From the NCBI RefSeq assembly GCF_020884795.1, contig NZ_BBZF01000019.1, forward strand, positions 278,355 through 342,354: 64,000 bases of DNA, in the 5' to 3' direction. The notes under the pieces were generated by a model. It was not told the origin of the DNA. It saw only the letters and a list, made by a program, of their open reading frames with translations, and made no database searches. The stretch is from Micromonospora okii (GTDB lineage Bacteria > Actinomycetota > Actinomycetes > Mycobacteriales > Micromonosporaceae). The position numbers were made by a program, and so were the translations under genes. Below, piece after piece: positions 42,191-51,160 of the stretch (position 1 is the first letter of the stretch; every line of letters starts with the position of its first letter).

Positions 42191-43123
42191 GTGATCAGCA
42201 CCCATCTGTCGTCGTTCGCCGGGCTGCCCGTGCTGCCCTTCACCCCGGGGATGACCCTGCCCGACGACCCGTCGGCGGTCGCCTGGCGGCTGGAGGTGGA
42301 GGAGTTCGACGCCGCCCCCCAGGATTTCGTCGACCTGCTCGCGGCCTTCCGCGACGAGGTGCCCGCCGACGCCGTCCGGGCCCTGGTGGTCGGCGAGTGG
42401 GGCTCGGCGTACGAGTACGCGCTGCCGCTCGGCCCGCTGGTCGAGGCGGCGCAGGCATGGACGTCACTGCGGGCGGTCTTCCTCGCCGACCTGACCAGCG
42501 AGCAGTGCGAGATCTCCTGGCTCACCCACGGCGACCTCACCCCGCTGCTGGCGGCGTACCCCTCGCTGGAGGTGCTGTGGGTGCGCGGCGCCAACGAGCT
42601 GCGCCTCGACCCGGTGCGCCACGCCGGGCTGCGGGAGCTGGGCTTCCAGACCGGCGGGCTGCCCGGCGAGGTGACCGCCGCGGTGGGCGCGTGCGACCTG
42701 CCCGCGCTGGAGCGCCTGGAGCTGTGGCTCGGCCGGCCCGACTACGGCGGCGACACCACCGTGGCCGACCTGGCCGAGGTGCTCGCCGGCACCCGGCTGC
42801 CGGCGCTGCGCCACCTCGCCGTGAGCAACGCCCAGTACGCCGACCGGATCGTCGGTGCCGTCGCCGCCGCTCCGGTCGTCGGCCGGCTGGAGGTGCTCGA
42901 CCTGTCCAAGGGGGTGCTCACCGACGCCGGGGCCGACGCGCTGCTCGCCGGGCAGCCGTTGACCCACCTGCGCCGCCTCGACCTGCACCACCACTTCCTC
43001 TCCGAGGCCGCCCGCGAGCGGATCGTCGCCGCCCTGCCGGGGGTCGAGGTCGACCTCTCCGAGCCGCAGTCCGCCCACGTGTACGACGGCCGCGAGTACC
43101 GCTTCACCGCGGTCGGGGAGTGA
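42191..43123 (+). CDS. STM4015 family protein (leucine-rich), copy 1
   Basis: 310 aa, GTG 42191 with GGAGGT upstream. Leucine-rich segments include TSLRAVFLADLTSEQCEISW, LEVLWVRGANELRLDPVRH, ALERLELWLGRPDYGGDTTV, LEVLDLSKGVLTDAGADALL and LTHLRRLDLHHHFLSEAARE. The CEISW motif and the GGDTTV loop mark the family named after Salmonella STM4015. LRR proteins bind protein or peptide partners; the biochemical role is unknown. First gene of a six-gene plus-strand cluster with tight spacing. Confidence 0.88.
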   Translation: MISTHLSSFAGLPVLPFTPGMTLPDDPSAVAWRLEVEEFDAAPQDFVDLLAAFRDEVPADAVRALVVGEWGSAYEYALPLGPLVEAAQAWTSLRAVFLADLTSEQCEISWLTHGDLTPLLAAYPSLEVLWVRGANELRLDPVRHAGLRELGFQTGGLPGEVTAAVGACDLPALERLELWLGRPDYGGDTTVADLAEVLAGTRLPALRHLAVSNAQYADRIVGAVAAAPVVGRLEVLDLSKGVLTDAGADALLAGQPLTHLRRLDLHHHFLSEAARERIVAALPGVEVDLSEPQSAHVYDGREYRFTAVGE

Positions 43124-43130
43124 CGCGGCC

Positions 43131-44090
43131 GTGACCGTCCGATCGCACGTCGACACCTTCGCCGACCGCACCGTCGTCCAGGTCCCGGAGGACGGCCCGC
43201 TGCCCGCCGTCGACGGGCCCGTCGCCTGGCGGATCGACGCCCACGACTGGAACGACAGCACCGGGGACGCCGTCCTCTCCCCCGGGTTCCAGGCGGCGTT
43301 CGCGCGGTTCCTCGACCGGGCCGACGAGGCCGGCGAGGCCGTCGAGGCCCTGGTCGTCGGCTCCTGGGGGTACGCGGCGTTCAACTACGCCCCGATCGCC
43401 CAGCTCTGCGACGCAGCCGAGCGGCTGCCCCACCTGGAGGCGCTCTTCCTCGGCGACATCGTCAGCGAGGAGTGCGAGATCTCCTGGATGAAGGTGGGCG
43501 ACGTCAGCCCGCTGCTGACGGCGTACCCGGCGCTGGAGGTGCTGCGGGTGCGCGGCGGGGAGGACTTCGGCTTCTCCCCCGTCCGCCACGAGGGGCTGCG
43601 CCGGCTGGAGGTGCAGAGCGGCGGCCTGGCCCCCGACTTCGTCCGGGCGGTGCTCGACTCCGAGCTGCCCGCCCTGGAGGAGCTGGAGCTGTGGCTCGGC
43701 ACCCCCGAGTACGGCGGCGACACCACCGTGGACGACCTGACCCCGCTGCTGGCCGGCGACCTCTTCCCCGAGCTGCGGCGGCTGGCGCTGCGCAACGCCG
43801 AGATCGCCGACGACCTCGCCGAGGCCCTGGCGTCCGCGCCGGTGGTGCGGCGGCTGGCGGCGCTCGACCTGTCGCTGGGCACCCTCGGGGACCGGGGCGC
43901 GCTCGCGCTGGCCGGCGGGCAACCGCTGACCCACCTGGGCAAGCTGGACCTGCACCACCACTACGTCTCCGAGGAGACCGTCACGGCGGTGAAGGCGGCC
44001 CTGCCCGGCGTGTGGGTGGACCTCTCCGACCCGCAGGAGGAGGACGAGGACGACGGCGAGGCGTACCGGTACACGGCGGTGTCGGAGTGA
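43131..44090 (+). CDS. STM4015 family protein (leucine-rich), copy 2
   Basis: 319 aa, GTG 43131, seven nt after copy 1. Same architecture (LEALFLGDIVSEECEISWMK, LRVRGGEDFGFSPVRHEGLR, LEELELWLGTPEYGGDTTVD, LAALDLSLGTLGDRGALALA, LTHLGKLDLHHHYVSEETVT) with roughly half the residues identical to copy 1. It ends with a Glu/Asp-rich tail before AYRYTAVSE. The tandem duplication suggests a heteromeric pair or two partners. Confidence 0.88.
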   Translation: MTVRSHVDTFADRTVVQVPEDGPLPAVDGPVAWRIDAHDWNDSTGDAVLSPGFQAAFARFLDRADEAGEAVEALVVGSWGYAAFNYAPIAQLCDAAERLPHLEALFLGDIVSEECEISWMKVGDVSPLLTAYPALEVLRVRGGEDFGFSPVRHEGLRRLEVQSGGLAPDFVRAVLDSELPALEELELWLGTPEYGGDTTVDDLTPLLAGDLFPELRRLALRNAEIADDLAEALASAPVVRRLAALDLSLGTLGDRGALALAGGQPLTHLGKLDLHHHYVSEETVTAVKAALPGVWVDLSDPQEEDEDDGEAYRYTAVSE

Positions 44091-44108
44091 CCGGCGGCGG
44101 GGCGCGCG

Positions 44109-45209
44109 GTGCCCGGTGACCTGCGGCTGACCGTCGTCGGCAACCCCGACAACCGCCGCGTCGGGCTGTTCACCGCCGCCGCGCTCGCCGCCGGCCTGCC
44201 CCGGCCGGCGGTGCTGCCCTGGGTCGACGTGCTGACCGGGGCGGCCCCACCGCCGGCCGGCGCGCTGGTGCGCGTCGACTCCCCCGGCGAGGACCCGGAG
44301 GTGGACCGGCTGCTGCGGCGGACGGCCACCCCGGCCCGGCACGGCGAGCTGGTCGGCCTCGCCGACGCGTACGCCGGGCTGGTCGACGGCCTGGGCCGGG
44401 TCGCGGCCGGGGGCGCGGAGCTGCTCAACGACCCCGCCGACGTGGCGGCGCTCTGCGACAAGCGGCGCTGCCACGCGCTGCTGCACGCCGCCGGGGTGCC
44501 GGTGCCGGCGGCCCTGCCCCCAGTCGCCGGGTACGCCGAGCTGCGGGCGGCGATGGCGGCGGCCGGCTGGGCGCGGGTCTTCGTCAAGCCCGCGCACGGC
44601 TCGTCGGCGGCCGGGGTGATCGCCCTCGCGGTCGGCCCCGGCCGGGTGCGGGCGGTCACCCCGATCGAGGTGGCGGGCGACGGGCTGTTCAACTCGCTGC
44701 GGGTGCGCCACTACGACGACGAGGCGACCGTCGCCGCGCTCGTGGACCGGCTCGCCCCGCAGGGGCTGCACGTCGAGCGGTGGCTGCCCAAGGCGGGGCT
44801 CGGCGAGCGGGTGGTCGACCTGCGGGTGGTGGTGGTCGCCGGTCGGCCCACCCACGCGGTCGTGCGCGCCTCCCGGGGGCCGATGACGAACCTGCACCTG
44901 GGCAACGCGCGCGGTGACCTGGCGCAGGTGCGGGCGGCGGCCGGGCCGGCGGCGTGGGCGGCGGCGATGGAGACCTGCGCGCGGGCCGCAGCCTGCTTCC
45001 CGCGCACCCTGCACGTCGGCGTCGACCTGATGTTCCTGCTCGGCTGGCGGCGGCACGCCGTGGCGGAGGTCAACGCGTTCGGCGACCTGCTGCCCGGGGT
45101 GCTGGCCGACGGCCGGGACACCTACGCCGAGCAGATCCACGCGCTGACCAGCGGCCGGTGGGCGCGGTGGCGGGCCACGGCGGAGGAGGCGGTCGCGTGC
45201 GGAGCCTGA
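44109..45209 (+). CDS. STM4014 family protein, ATP-grasp-like
   Basis: 366 aa, GTG 44109. The fold follows ATP-grasp ligases: an N-terminal Rossmann-like part (LRLTVVGNPDNRRVGLFTAA), then LLNDPADVAALCDKRRCHAL, the Lys in RVFVKPAHGSSAAGVIALA, VDLRVVVVAGRPTHAVVRAS and the metal/phosphate end VGVDLMFLLGWRRHAVAEVN-AFGD. By analogy with ATP-grasp enzymes it may form an amide or ester bond on an unknown acceptor. It overlaps the next gene by 13 nt. Confidence 0.87.
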   Translation: MPGDLRLTVVGNPDNRRVGLFTAAALAAGLPRPAVLPWVDVLTGAAPPPAGALVRVDSPGEDPEVDRLLRRTATPARHGELVGLADAYAGLVDGLGRVAAGGAELLNDPADVAALCDKRRCHALLHAAGVPVPAALPPVAGYAELRAAMAAAGWARVFVKPAHGSSAAGVIALAVGPGRVRAVTPIEVAGDGLFNSLRVRHYDDEATVAALVDRLAPQGLHVERWLPKAGLGERVVDLRVVVVAGRPTHAVVRASRGPMTNLHLGNARGDLAQVRAAAGPAAWAAAMETCARAAACFPRTLHVGVDLMFLLGWRRHAVAEVNAFGDLLPGVLADGRDTYAEQIHALTSGRWARWRATAEEAVACGA

Positions 45210-46000
45210 TCGGCAGCCACGACATCTGCCTGGTCACCCTCGACACGCTGCGCTTCGACGTGGCCGACGAGCTGGCCGCCGCCGGGCGCACTCCGCACCT
45301 GGCGCGGGCGCTGCCCGGCGGCCGGTGGGAGCGCCGGCACTCCCCCGCGAGCTTCACCTACGCCGCGCACCACGCGTTCTTCGCCGGCTTCCTGCCCACC
45401 CCGACGGAGCCGGGCCGGCACGAGCGGCTGTACGCGGCGGCGTTCCCCGGCAGCGAGACCTCGGGCGCCGACACCTGGGTGTTCGACGCGGCGGACCTGC
45501 CGACCGCCCTGGGCCGGGAGGGATACCACACGCTCTGCCTGGGCGGGGTGGGCTTCTTCAACCGGCGCAGCCCGCTCGGGGCGGTGCTGCCCGGCCTCTT
45601 CGCCGAGGCGCACTGGGAGCCGGAGTTCGGGGTCACCGCCCCGGCCTGCATGGACGCGCAGCTCGACCGGCTGGCCGAGGTGCTGCCCCGGGTCCCCGCC
45701 GCGCAACCGCTGTTCACGTTCCTCAACGTGGCGGCCCTGCACCAGCCCAACCGGCACTACGTCCCGGGCGCGGCGGCCGACGATCCGGCCAGCCACGCCG
45801 CCGCCCTGGAGTACGTGGACGGGCGCGTCGACCAGCTCTTCGCCCTGCTCACCGGGCGGGGCCGGCCGGTGTTCACGATCGTCTGCTCCGATCACGGCAC
45901 GGCGTACGGGGAGGACGGCCACACCGGCCACCGGATCGGCCACGACGTCGTGTGGACGGTCCCGTACGCCCACTTCACCCTACGACCGGGAGAATGGTGA
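45197..46000 (+). CDS. STM4013/SEN3800 family hydrolase (alkaline phosphatase/sulfatase-like)
   Basis: 267 aa, GTG 45197 behind GGAGGAGGCGG. The N-terminal ICLVTLDTLRFDVADELAA holds the metal-binding Asp region of the alkaline-phosphatase superfamily; SPASFTYAAHHAFFAGFLPT is where sulfatases carry the nucleophile; FTIVCSDHGTAYGEDGHTGH supplies the C-terminal Asp-His and His metal ligands. It lacks the sulfatase C/S-x-P-x-R motif, so the ester cleaved is unknown. No signal peptide. Confidence 0.87.
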   Translation: MRSLIGSHDICLVTLDTLRFDVADELAAAGRTPHLARALPGGRWERRHSPASFTYAAHHAFFAGFLPTPTEPGRHERLYAAAFPGSETSGADTWVFDAADLPTALGREGYHTLCLGGVGFFNRRSPLGAVLPGLFAEAHWEPEFGVTAPACMDAQLDRLAEVLPRVPAAQPLFTFLNVAALHQPNRHYVPGAAADDPASHAAALEYVDGRVDQLFALLTGRGRPVFTIVCSDHGTAYGEDGHTGHRIGHDVVWTVPYAHFTLRPGEW

Positions 46001-47322
46001 CCAGCACCGACACGGGCCTCGACGGCTCGCCGTACCAGCAGTACCTGTACTCGTACCCGCACAAGACCTCGTACCGGGCGCTGCGGCCCCGGCCCGCGCT
46101 GGCCGACGTGTGGCGGGCGCAGGCGCGCGACGCGCTGTTCCTCTACGTCCACGTGCCGTTCTGCGAGATGCGCTGCGGCTTCTGCAACCTCTTCACCCGG
46201 GCCAACGCGCCCGCCGAGCAGGTGGGCGCCTACCTGCGGCAGGTGCGCCGGCAGGCCGAGCGGGTCGCCGACGCGCTCGGCGGCGACGCCGGGTACGCCC
46301 GCGTGGCGTTCGGCGGCGGCACCCCCACCTACCTGACCGCCGGGGAGCTGGCCGAGCTGTTCGACATCGCCACGTCCACGCTCGGCGCGCGCCTGCCCGG
46401 CGTACCGCTGTCGGTGGAGACCTCCCCGGCCACGGCGACGCCGGACCGGCTCGCGGTGCTCGCCGCGCACGGCGCCACGCGGGTGAGCATCGGGGTGCAG
46501 AGCTTCCTCGACGCGGAGGCCCGCGCCGCCGGCCGCCCGCAGCGCCGCACGGAGGTGGAGGCCGCCCTCGGCGCGATCCGCGACGCGGCGATCCCGGTGC
46601 TCAACGTCGACCTGATCTACGGCATCGACGGGCAGACCGCCGGCACCTGGCGGGAGAGCCTGGACGCGGCCCTGGCCTGGCGGCCGGAGGAGCTGTACCT
46701 GTACCCGCTCTACGTGCGGCCCCTGACCGGGCTGGGCCGCCGGGCGCCCAGCCGGGCCGAGTGGGACGCCGAGCGCCTGGCCCTCTACACGCAGGCGGTG
46801 GAGGTCCTCGGGGCCGCCGGGTACCGACAGGAGTCGATGCGGCAGTTCCGCCGCGCCGACGTGCCCGCGCCGGACGGGCCGGACTACTGCTGCCAGGACG
46901 ACGGCATGGTGGGGCTGGGCTGCGGGGCCCGATCGTACACGACGGACCTGCACTACTCGTTCGACTACGCGGTGAGCGTCACGCAGGTGCGGGCCGTGCT
47001 CGACGACTACCTGGCCCGCCCGGCCGACGACTTCCGGTTCGCCGAGTTCGGCTACCGCCTCGACGACGACGAGCAGCGCCGTCGCTGGCTGCTGAAGTCG
47101 CTGCTGCGCGCCGAGGGCGTGGACCCGGCCGCCTACGCCGCCCGGTTCGGCCGCCCGCCGCGCGAGGACTTCCCGCAGCTCGGGCTGCTGGTCGAGCGGG
47201 GCTGGGCCACCGACGGCGGGCTGCGGCTCACCCCCGCCGGGCTGGCCCGCTCCGACGCGGTCGGCCCGTGGCTGACCTCCGCCGAGGTCCGCCGCGCGAT
47301 GACCGGGTACGTGCCCCGGTGA
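45994..47322 (+). CDS. STM4012 family radical SAM protein (HemW/HemN-like)
   Basis: 442 aa, ATG 45994 (GTG 45997 also possible). The radical SAM cluster motif CEMRCGFC follows LFLYVHVPF, as in HemN/HemW. FGGGTPTYL, VSIGVQSFLDAEARAAGRPQ and LNVDLIYGIDGQTAGTW are shared with coproporphyrinogen oxidase-like proteins. The C-terminal half has a DDGMVGLGCGARSYTTDLHY region and a HemN-like helical domain. Despite the similarity it sits with STM401x genes, not haem genes, so haem chaperone or oxidase function is unlikely. Confidence 0.9.
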   Translation: MVTSTDTGLDGSPYQQYLYSYPHKTSYRALRPRPALADVWRAQARDALFLYVHVPFCEMRCGFCNLFTRANAPAEQVGAYLRQVRRQAERVADALGGDAGYARVAFGGGTPTYLTAGELAELFDIATSTLGARLPGVPLSVETSPATATPDRLAVLAAHGATRVSIGVQSFLDAEARAAGRPQRRTEVEAALGAIRDAAIPVLNVDLIYGIDGQTAGTWRESLDAALAWRPEELYLYPLYVRPLTGLGRRAPSRAEWDAERLALYTQAVEVLGAAGYRQESMRQFRRADVPAPDGPDYCCQDDGMVGLGCGARSYTTDLHYSFDYAVSVTQVRAVLDDYLARPADDFRFAEFGYRLDDDEQRRRWLLKSLLRAEGVDPAAYAARFGRPPREDFPQLGLLVERGWATDGGLRLTPAGLARSDAVGPWLTSAEVRRAMTGYVPR

Positions 47323-48200
47323 GCGGGGCCGACCGGTGCGGGCGGGCCGAGCTGGCGATCCTGTACCGGGGGCCGCTGGCGAGCTGCAACTACGACTGCC
47401 CGTACTGCCCGTTCGCCAAGCGGCGCGACCCGCCGGAGCTGCTCGCCGCCGACCGGGCCGCCCTGCAACGGTTCGCCGGCTGGGTGGCCGCGACGACGGA
47501 TGTGCGGCTGTCGGTGCTGTTCACCCCGTGGGGCGAGGGGCTGACCCGCCGCTGGTACCGGGAGGCGATGGTGTCGCTGTCGCGCCTGCCGCACGTCGAC
47601 CGGGTGGTGATCCAGACCAACCTGGCCGCCCGGGTGGAGTGGCTGGCCGACGCCGACCCGGCGCGGGCGGCGCTGTGGACGACGTACCACCCGGGGCAGG
47701 TCACCCGGGAGCGGTTCCTGGCCCGCTGCGCGCGCCTGACGGAGCTGGGCGTGCGCTTCTCCGTCGGCGTGGTCGGCCTGCCGGAGCACCTGGCCGAGGC
47801 GCGGGCGCTGCGCGCCGCCCTGCCGCCGCAGGTCTACCTGTGGGTCAACGCCGCCGAGGGCCGCCGTTACGACGCCGCCGAGGAGGCGACCTGGACGGCG
47901 CTGGACCCGCTGTTCGGCTACAGCGTGCGCCCCCACCTGTCGCTGGACCGACCGTGCCACGCCGGGGAGACGGCGATCTCCGTGCGCGGCGACGGCACCG
48001 TGCGCCGCTGCCACTTCGTCGACGAGCCCCTCGGCAACCTCTACGACGGGTCGTGGCGGGCCGCGTTGCGCCCCCGGGCCTGCGTCAACGCGGTGTGCGA
48101 CTGCCACATCGGGTACGTCCACCTCAAGCCGCTGGGGCTGCGCGACGTGTTCGCCGGCGGGGTGCTGGAGCGCGTCCCGGCCGCCTGGCCGCGCGGCTGA
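47319..48200 (+). CDS. STM4011 family radical SAM protein
   Basis: 293 aa, GTG 47319 overlapping the previous TGA. The cluster motif is CNYDCPYC; LFTPWGEGLTRRWYREAM and TTYHPGQVTRERFLARC follow. The C-terminal region has further cysteines (RCHFVDEPLGNLYD; CVNAVCDCHIGYVHL), which could ligate an auxiliary Fe-S cluster as in SPASM-type enzymes. Last gene of the STM4015-4011 cluster. Together with the STM4012-type protein it gives the cluster two radical SAM enzymes. Confidence 0.9.
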   Translation: MSGADRCGRAELAILYRGPLASCNYDCPYCPFAKRRDPPELLAADRAALQRFAGWVAATTDVRLSVLFTPWGEGLTRRWYREAMVSLSRLPHVDRVVIQTNLAARVEWLADADPARAALWTTYHPGQVTRERFLARCARLTELGVRFSVGVVGLPEHLAEARALRAALPPQVYLWVNAAEGRRYDAAEEATWTALDPLFGYSVRPHLSLDRPCHAGETAISVRGDGTVRRCHFVDEPLGNLYDGSWRAALRPRACVNAVCDCHIGYVHLKPLGLRDVFAGGVLERVPAAWPRG

Positions 48201-48210
48201 CCGCCGCCGG

Positions 48211-49065
48211 TCAGGCCCCCCGAACCGGCTCGTGGGCGCCGGTGTGCTCCACGATCACCTCGGCGAGCCGGGGGCCGACCGCCTCCGACAGGGCATGGCC
48301 CAGCCCGGGGACGGTGACCACCCGGGCGTTGCCCAGCAGCCCCGCGAGGTGCCGGGCGGCGGCGGTGCCGGCGACGGGGTCGCGCGGGGAGTCGACCACG
48401 AGGGCGGGCGTGGTGGTCGCCTTCAGCTCCGGGGCGCGGTCGAGGCCGTCCTGGCCGGCCCGCGCGTGGGCGCCGGTGTTGTCGTGCCGCCCCGCGTGCT
48501 CGACGATGCGCTCCTCCCGGCGGCGGAACTCCTCGGCGTCGAAGGGCAGCTCGCCGCCGTTGAGGATGCGCCAGTGCTCCACCCGCCAGGCGATCTCGGC
48601 GGCCCGGTCGCGGGGCTCCAGCATCGTCCCCCAGTACGCCAGCAGCTCGGGGGCGGGCCCCGCGTCGGCGGGGCCGCCGTCCATCGGCGGGGTGCCGATG
48701 AAGGTCGCCGTGGCCATCCGCTCCGGGTGCTCGAGCAGCAGCAGTTGCGTCAACATGCCGCCCATGGACATGCCGACGACGTGGGCGCGCGCGACCCCGA
48801 GCGCGTCGAGCAGCTTCACCGCGTCGGCGGCCAGCTCGGCGATCGGATAGGGGCGCTCGTCGAAGGCCCAGGTCGAGCGGCCCGTGTCGCGGTGGTCGTA
48901 ACGGATCACGCGGTACCGGCGGGCCAGGGCGTCCACCAGGGACTCCGGCCAGGTCAGGCCGGAGGCGTGCGCGCCCATGACGAGCAGCAGCGCCGGGGCG
49001 GCGGGGTCGCCGCGCTCCTCGGCCCACAGCCGGATCCCGGGCGCGACATCAACGAAATGTTCCAT
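48211..49065 (-). CDS. Alpha/beta hydrolase
   Basis: 284 aa from ATG 49065 (ATG 49083 would add six residues). Catalytic features are LLLVMGAHASGLTW (oxyanion region), VIRYDHRDTGRSTW, elbow GMSMGGM, acid in ALVVDSPRDPV and His in VPGLGHALSEAV. It overlaps the GH42 gene by 17 nt, so it belongs to the sugar-utilisation operon above it; an acyl or acetyl esterase acting on decorated oligosaccharides is possible. Its stop faces the STM4011 stop with a 10-nt gap. Confidence 0.85.
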   Translation of the reverse strand: MEHFVDVAPGIRLWAEERGDPAAPALLLVMGAHASGLTWPESLVDALARRYRVIRYDHRDTGRSTWAFDERPYPIAELAADAVKLLDALGVARAHVVGMSMGGMLTQLLLLEHPERMATATFIGTPPMDGGPADAGPAPELLAYWGTMLEPRDRAAEIAWRVEHWRILNGGELPFDAEEFRRREERIVEHAGRHDNTGAHARAGQDGLDRAPELKATTTPALVVDSPRDPVAGTAAARHLAGLLGNARVVTVPGLGHALSEAVGPRLAEVIVEHTGAHEPVRGA

Positions 49066-51154
49066 CCCGACAGGGTGTCCCATGATCGTTGTGCCGTCCA
49101 CCCGATTGCGCCGAACGGTCGCGGCGGCCGGGCCGGGGCGCGGCCGGGGCCTCCCGGACCACGGCGACGCCCCCGGCGGGGACCTCCACGGCGGTGTCGA
49201 CGGGCGCGCCGGTGAGCAGCTCCACCCCGGCGGCGGGCACCCGGTGCGCCCGGTCGGTGTGGTTGAGCAGGAACAGCCAGCTTCCCCCGGCGGAGCGGCG
49301 GCGGACCGCCTCCACCCCGGCGGGGGCACCCGGGCAGGTCGGCGTCGCGCCCGCGTCGAGGGCGGCGTCGGCGAGCAGCCGCCGGTAGGTGTCGTCGTCG
49401 GGGCGGGTGGAGACGTACCAGGCGGTGCCCGCGCCGTAGCGGTGGCGCGTCACGGCGGGCCGGCCGGCGAGCACGCCGCCCGCGTACCGCCGGATCGTCT
49501 CCGCGCCGGCCAGGTGGACGGTCTCGGCCCAGGTCCGCCCGGTCCCGCCCCCGCTCAGGGGGACCGCGTCGCCGTCGGCGTGCGGGTGGAACTCCTCCAC
49601 CCGCACGCCGAGCACGTCGCGCAGCGCCCCGGGGTAGCCGCCGGTGCGCACCCGGGCGTGCTCGTCGGCGACGCCGCTGAGCCAGGTCGCCAGCAGGTGC
49701 CCGCCGCCTGCGACGTACGCGCGCACCCAGCCGGCGGTGGCGTCGGAGGCCAGGTAGAGGGCGGGGAGGACGAGCAGCCCGTACCCGTCGAGGGGGTCGC
49801 CGGGCAGCACCACGTCGCAGCCGAAGCCGGCCCGCCACAGCGCCCGGTGCGCCGCCGCGACCTCCCCGTGGTGGTCGAGCCGCGACGAGGGCAGGCCGGG
49901 GTGGCGCAGGGCCCAGCCGCTGGCGGCGTCCCAGCCGATCGCCACCGACGCCTCGACGGTCGCCCCGTCGACCTCGGCGATCCGCTCCAGGGCCGCGCCG
50001 AGGGCGACCGTCTCCCGGAACACCCGGCTGTCCGGGCCGGCGTGCGGCACGAGCGCGGAGTGGAAGCGTTCCGCCCCGCCGACGGGGGCCCGCCACTGGA
50101 AGTACATCGCGCCGCGCGAGCCCCGGGCGACGTGGGCGAGGCTGTGCCGGGCCATCCGGCCGGGTTCCTTGGTGTGCATCCGGCCGTCGGTGTAGATCAG
50201 GTTCGGGGCGGTCTCCATGAGCAGCCACCCCGCGCCGGGCGCCCCGGTGCCGCCCCGGCGGCGGGCGCCGTGCCGGGCCCAGCCCCGGGCCAGGTCGGCG
50301 GCGAGGGCGGTCTGCTCCTCGGCGCGGCCGTCGGCGGCGGACGGGTAGTGGTCGATCGCGACCAGGTCCACCTCGGCGGCCCAGCGGGCGTGGTCGACGG
50401 GCACCCAGTCGCCGAGGACGTAGTTGGTGGTGACGGGCACGGCCGGGTTGGCCGCCCGGAGCAGGTCGCGCTGCTCGACGTACGCGGCGAGAAGCGTGTC
50501 GGACCAGAACCGGCGGAAGTCGAGCAGGTGGCCGGGGTTTGCCAGGTACTGGGTGGCCCGGGGGGTGTCGACCTGCGCCCAGTCGGAGTAGTGCTGGCCC
50601 CAGAAGCTCGTGACCCAGGCGGCGTTGAGGGCGGCGAGGTCGCCGTGGCGGGCCGCCAGCCAGCGCCGGAACGCCCGCGCGGCGTGCTCGCAGTGGCAGA
50701 CCGTGCCGTACTCGTTGTGCACGTGCCACAGCGCCACGGCCGGGTGGTGGGCGTAGCGGTCGGCGAGGACCCCGGCGATCCGGCGGGCGGCGGCCCGGTA
50801 GGCGGGCGCGGCGGCGCAGTAGGTGTCCCGGCTGCCGTGGCGCAGCCGGACCCCGTCGGCGGTCACCGGCAGCGCCCCGGGGTGGGCCAGCGAGAACCAC
50901 GGCGGCGGCGAGGCGGTGGGGGTGGCCAGGGCCGCCGAGACGCCGTTGTCGGCCAGCAGGTCCAGCGCCCGGTCCAGCCAGCCCAGGTCGTACCGGCCGG
51001 GGACGGGTTCGAGGCGGGACCAGGCGAACACGCCGACGGTGACGAGGTCGACGCGGGCGCGGCGCATGAGGGCGACGTCCTCAGCCCACACCTCGACCGG
51101 CCACTGCTCGGGGTTCCAGTCGCCGCCGTAGCGGAGCCGGCCCTCGTCCCACAC
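49049..51154 (-). CDS. Beta-galactosidase, glycoside hydrolase family 42
   Basis: 701 aa, GTG 51154, giving the canonical LRYGGDWNPEQWPVEVWAED near the N-terminus. The catalytic acid/base is in WHVHNEYGTVCHC and the nucleophile Glu in GWLLMETAPNLIY. The trimerisation domain (LLVLPALYLASDATAGWVRA, GGHLLATWLSGVADEH) and a C-terminal beta domain follow. No signal peptide, so it cleaves imported galactosides in the cytoplasm. Six nt downstream of the permease stop, it is part of the operon 54791 > 48211. Confidence 0.93.
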   Translation of the reverse strand: MWDEGRLRYGGDWNPEQWPVEVWAEDVALMRRARVDLVTVGVFAWSRLEPVPGRYDLGWLDRALDLLADNGVSAALATPTASPPPWFSLAHPGALPVTADGVRLRHGSRDTYCAAAPAYRAAARRIAGVLADRYAHHPAVALWHVHNEYGTVCHCEHAARAFRRWLAARHGDLAALNAAWVTSFWGQHYSDWAQVDTPRATQYLANPGHLLDFRRFWSDTLLAAYVEQRDLLRAANPAVPVTTNYVLGDWVPVDHARWAAEVDLVAIDHYPSAADGRAEEQTALAADLARGWARHGARRRGGTGAPGAGWLLMETAPNLIYTDGRMHTKEPGRMARHSLAHVARGSRGAMYFQWRAPVGGAERFHSALVPHAGPDSRVFRETVALGAALERIAEVDGATVEASVAIGWDAASGWALRHPGLPSSRLDHHGEVAAAHRALWRAGFGCDVVLPGDPLDGYGLLVLPALYLASDATAGWVRAYVAGGGHLLATWLSGVADEHARVRTGGYPGALRDVLGVRVEEFHPHADGDAVPLSGGGTGRTWAETVHLAGAETIRRYAGGVLAGRPAVTRHRYGAGTAWYVSTRPDDDTYRRLLADAALDAGATPTCPGAPAGVEAVRRRSAGGSWLFLLNHTDRAHRVPAAGVELLTGAPVDTAVEVPAGGVAVVREAPAAPRPGRRDRSAQSGGRHNDHGTPCRDGTFR

Positions 51155-51160
51155 GCCGCA

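Noticed and set aside
45994..47322. HemW/HemN (haem biosynthesis) annotation
   Set aside because: Sequence resembles HemN-type proteins, but the gene sits in the STM4015-4011 cluster with overlapping neighbours and no haem genes.
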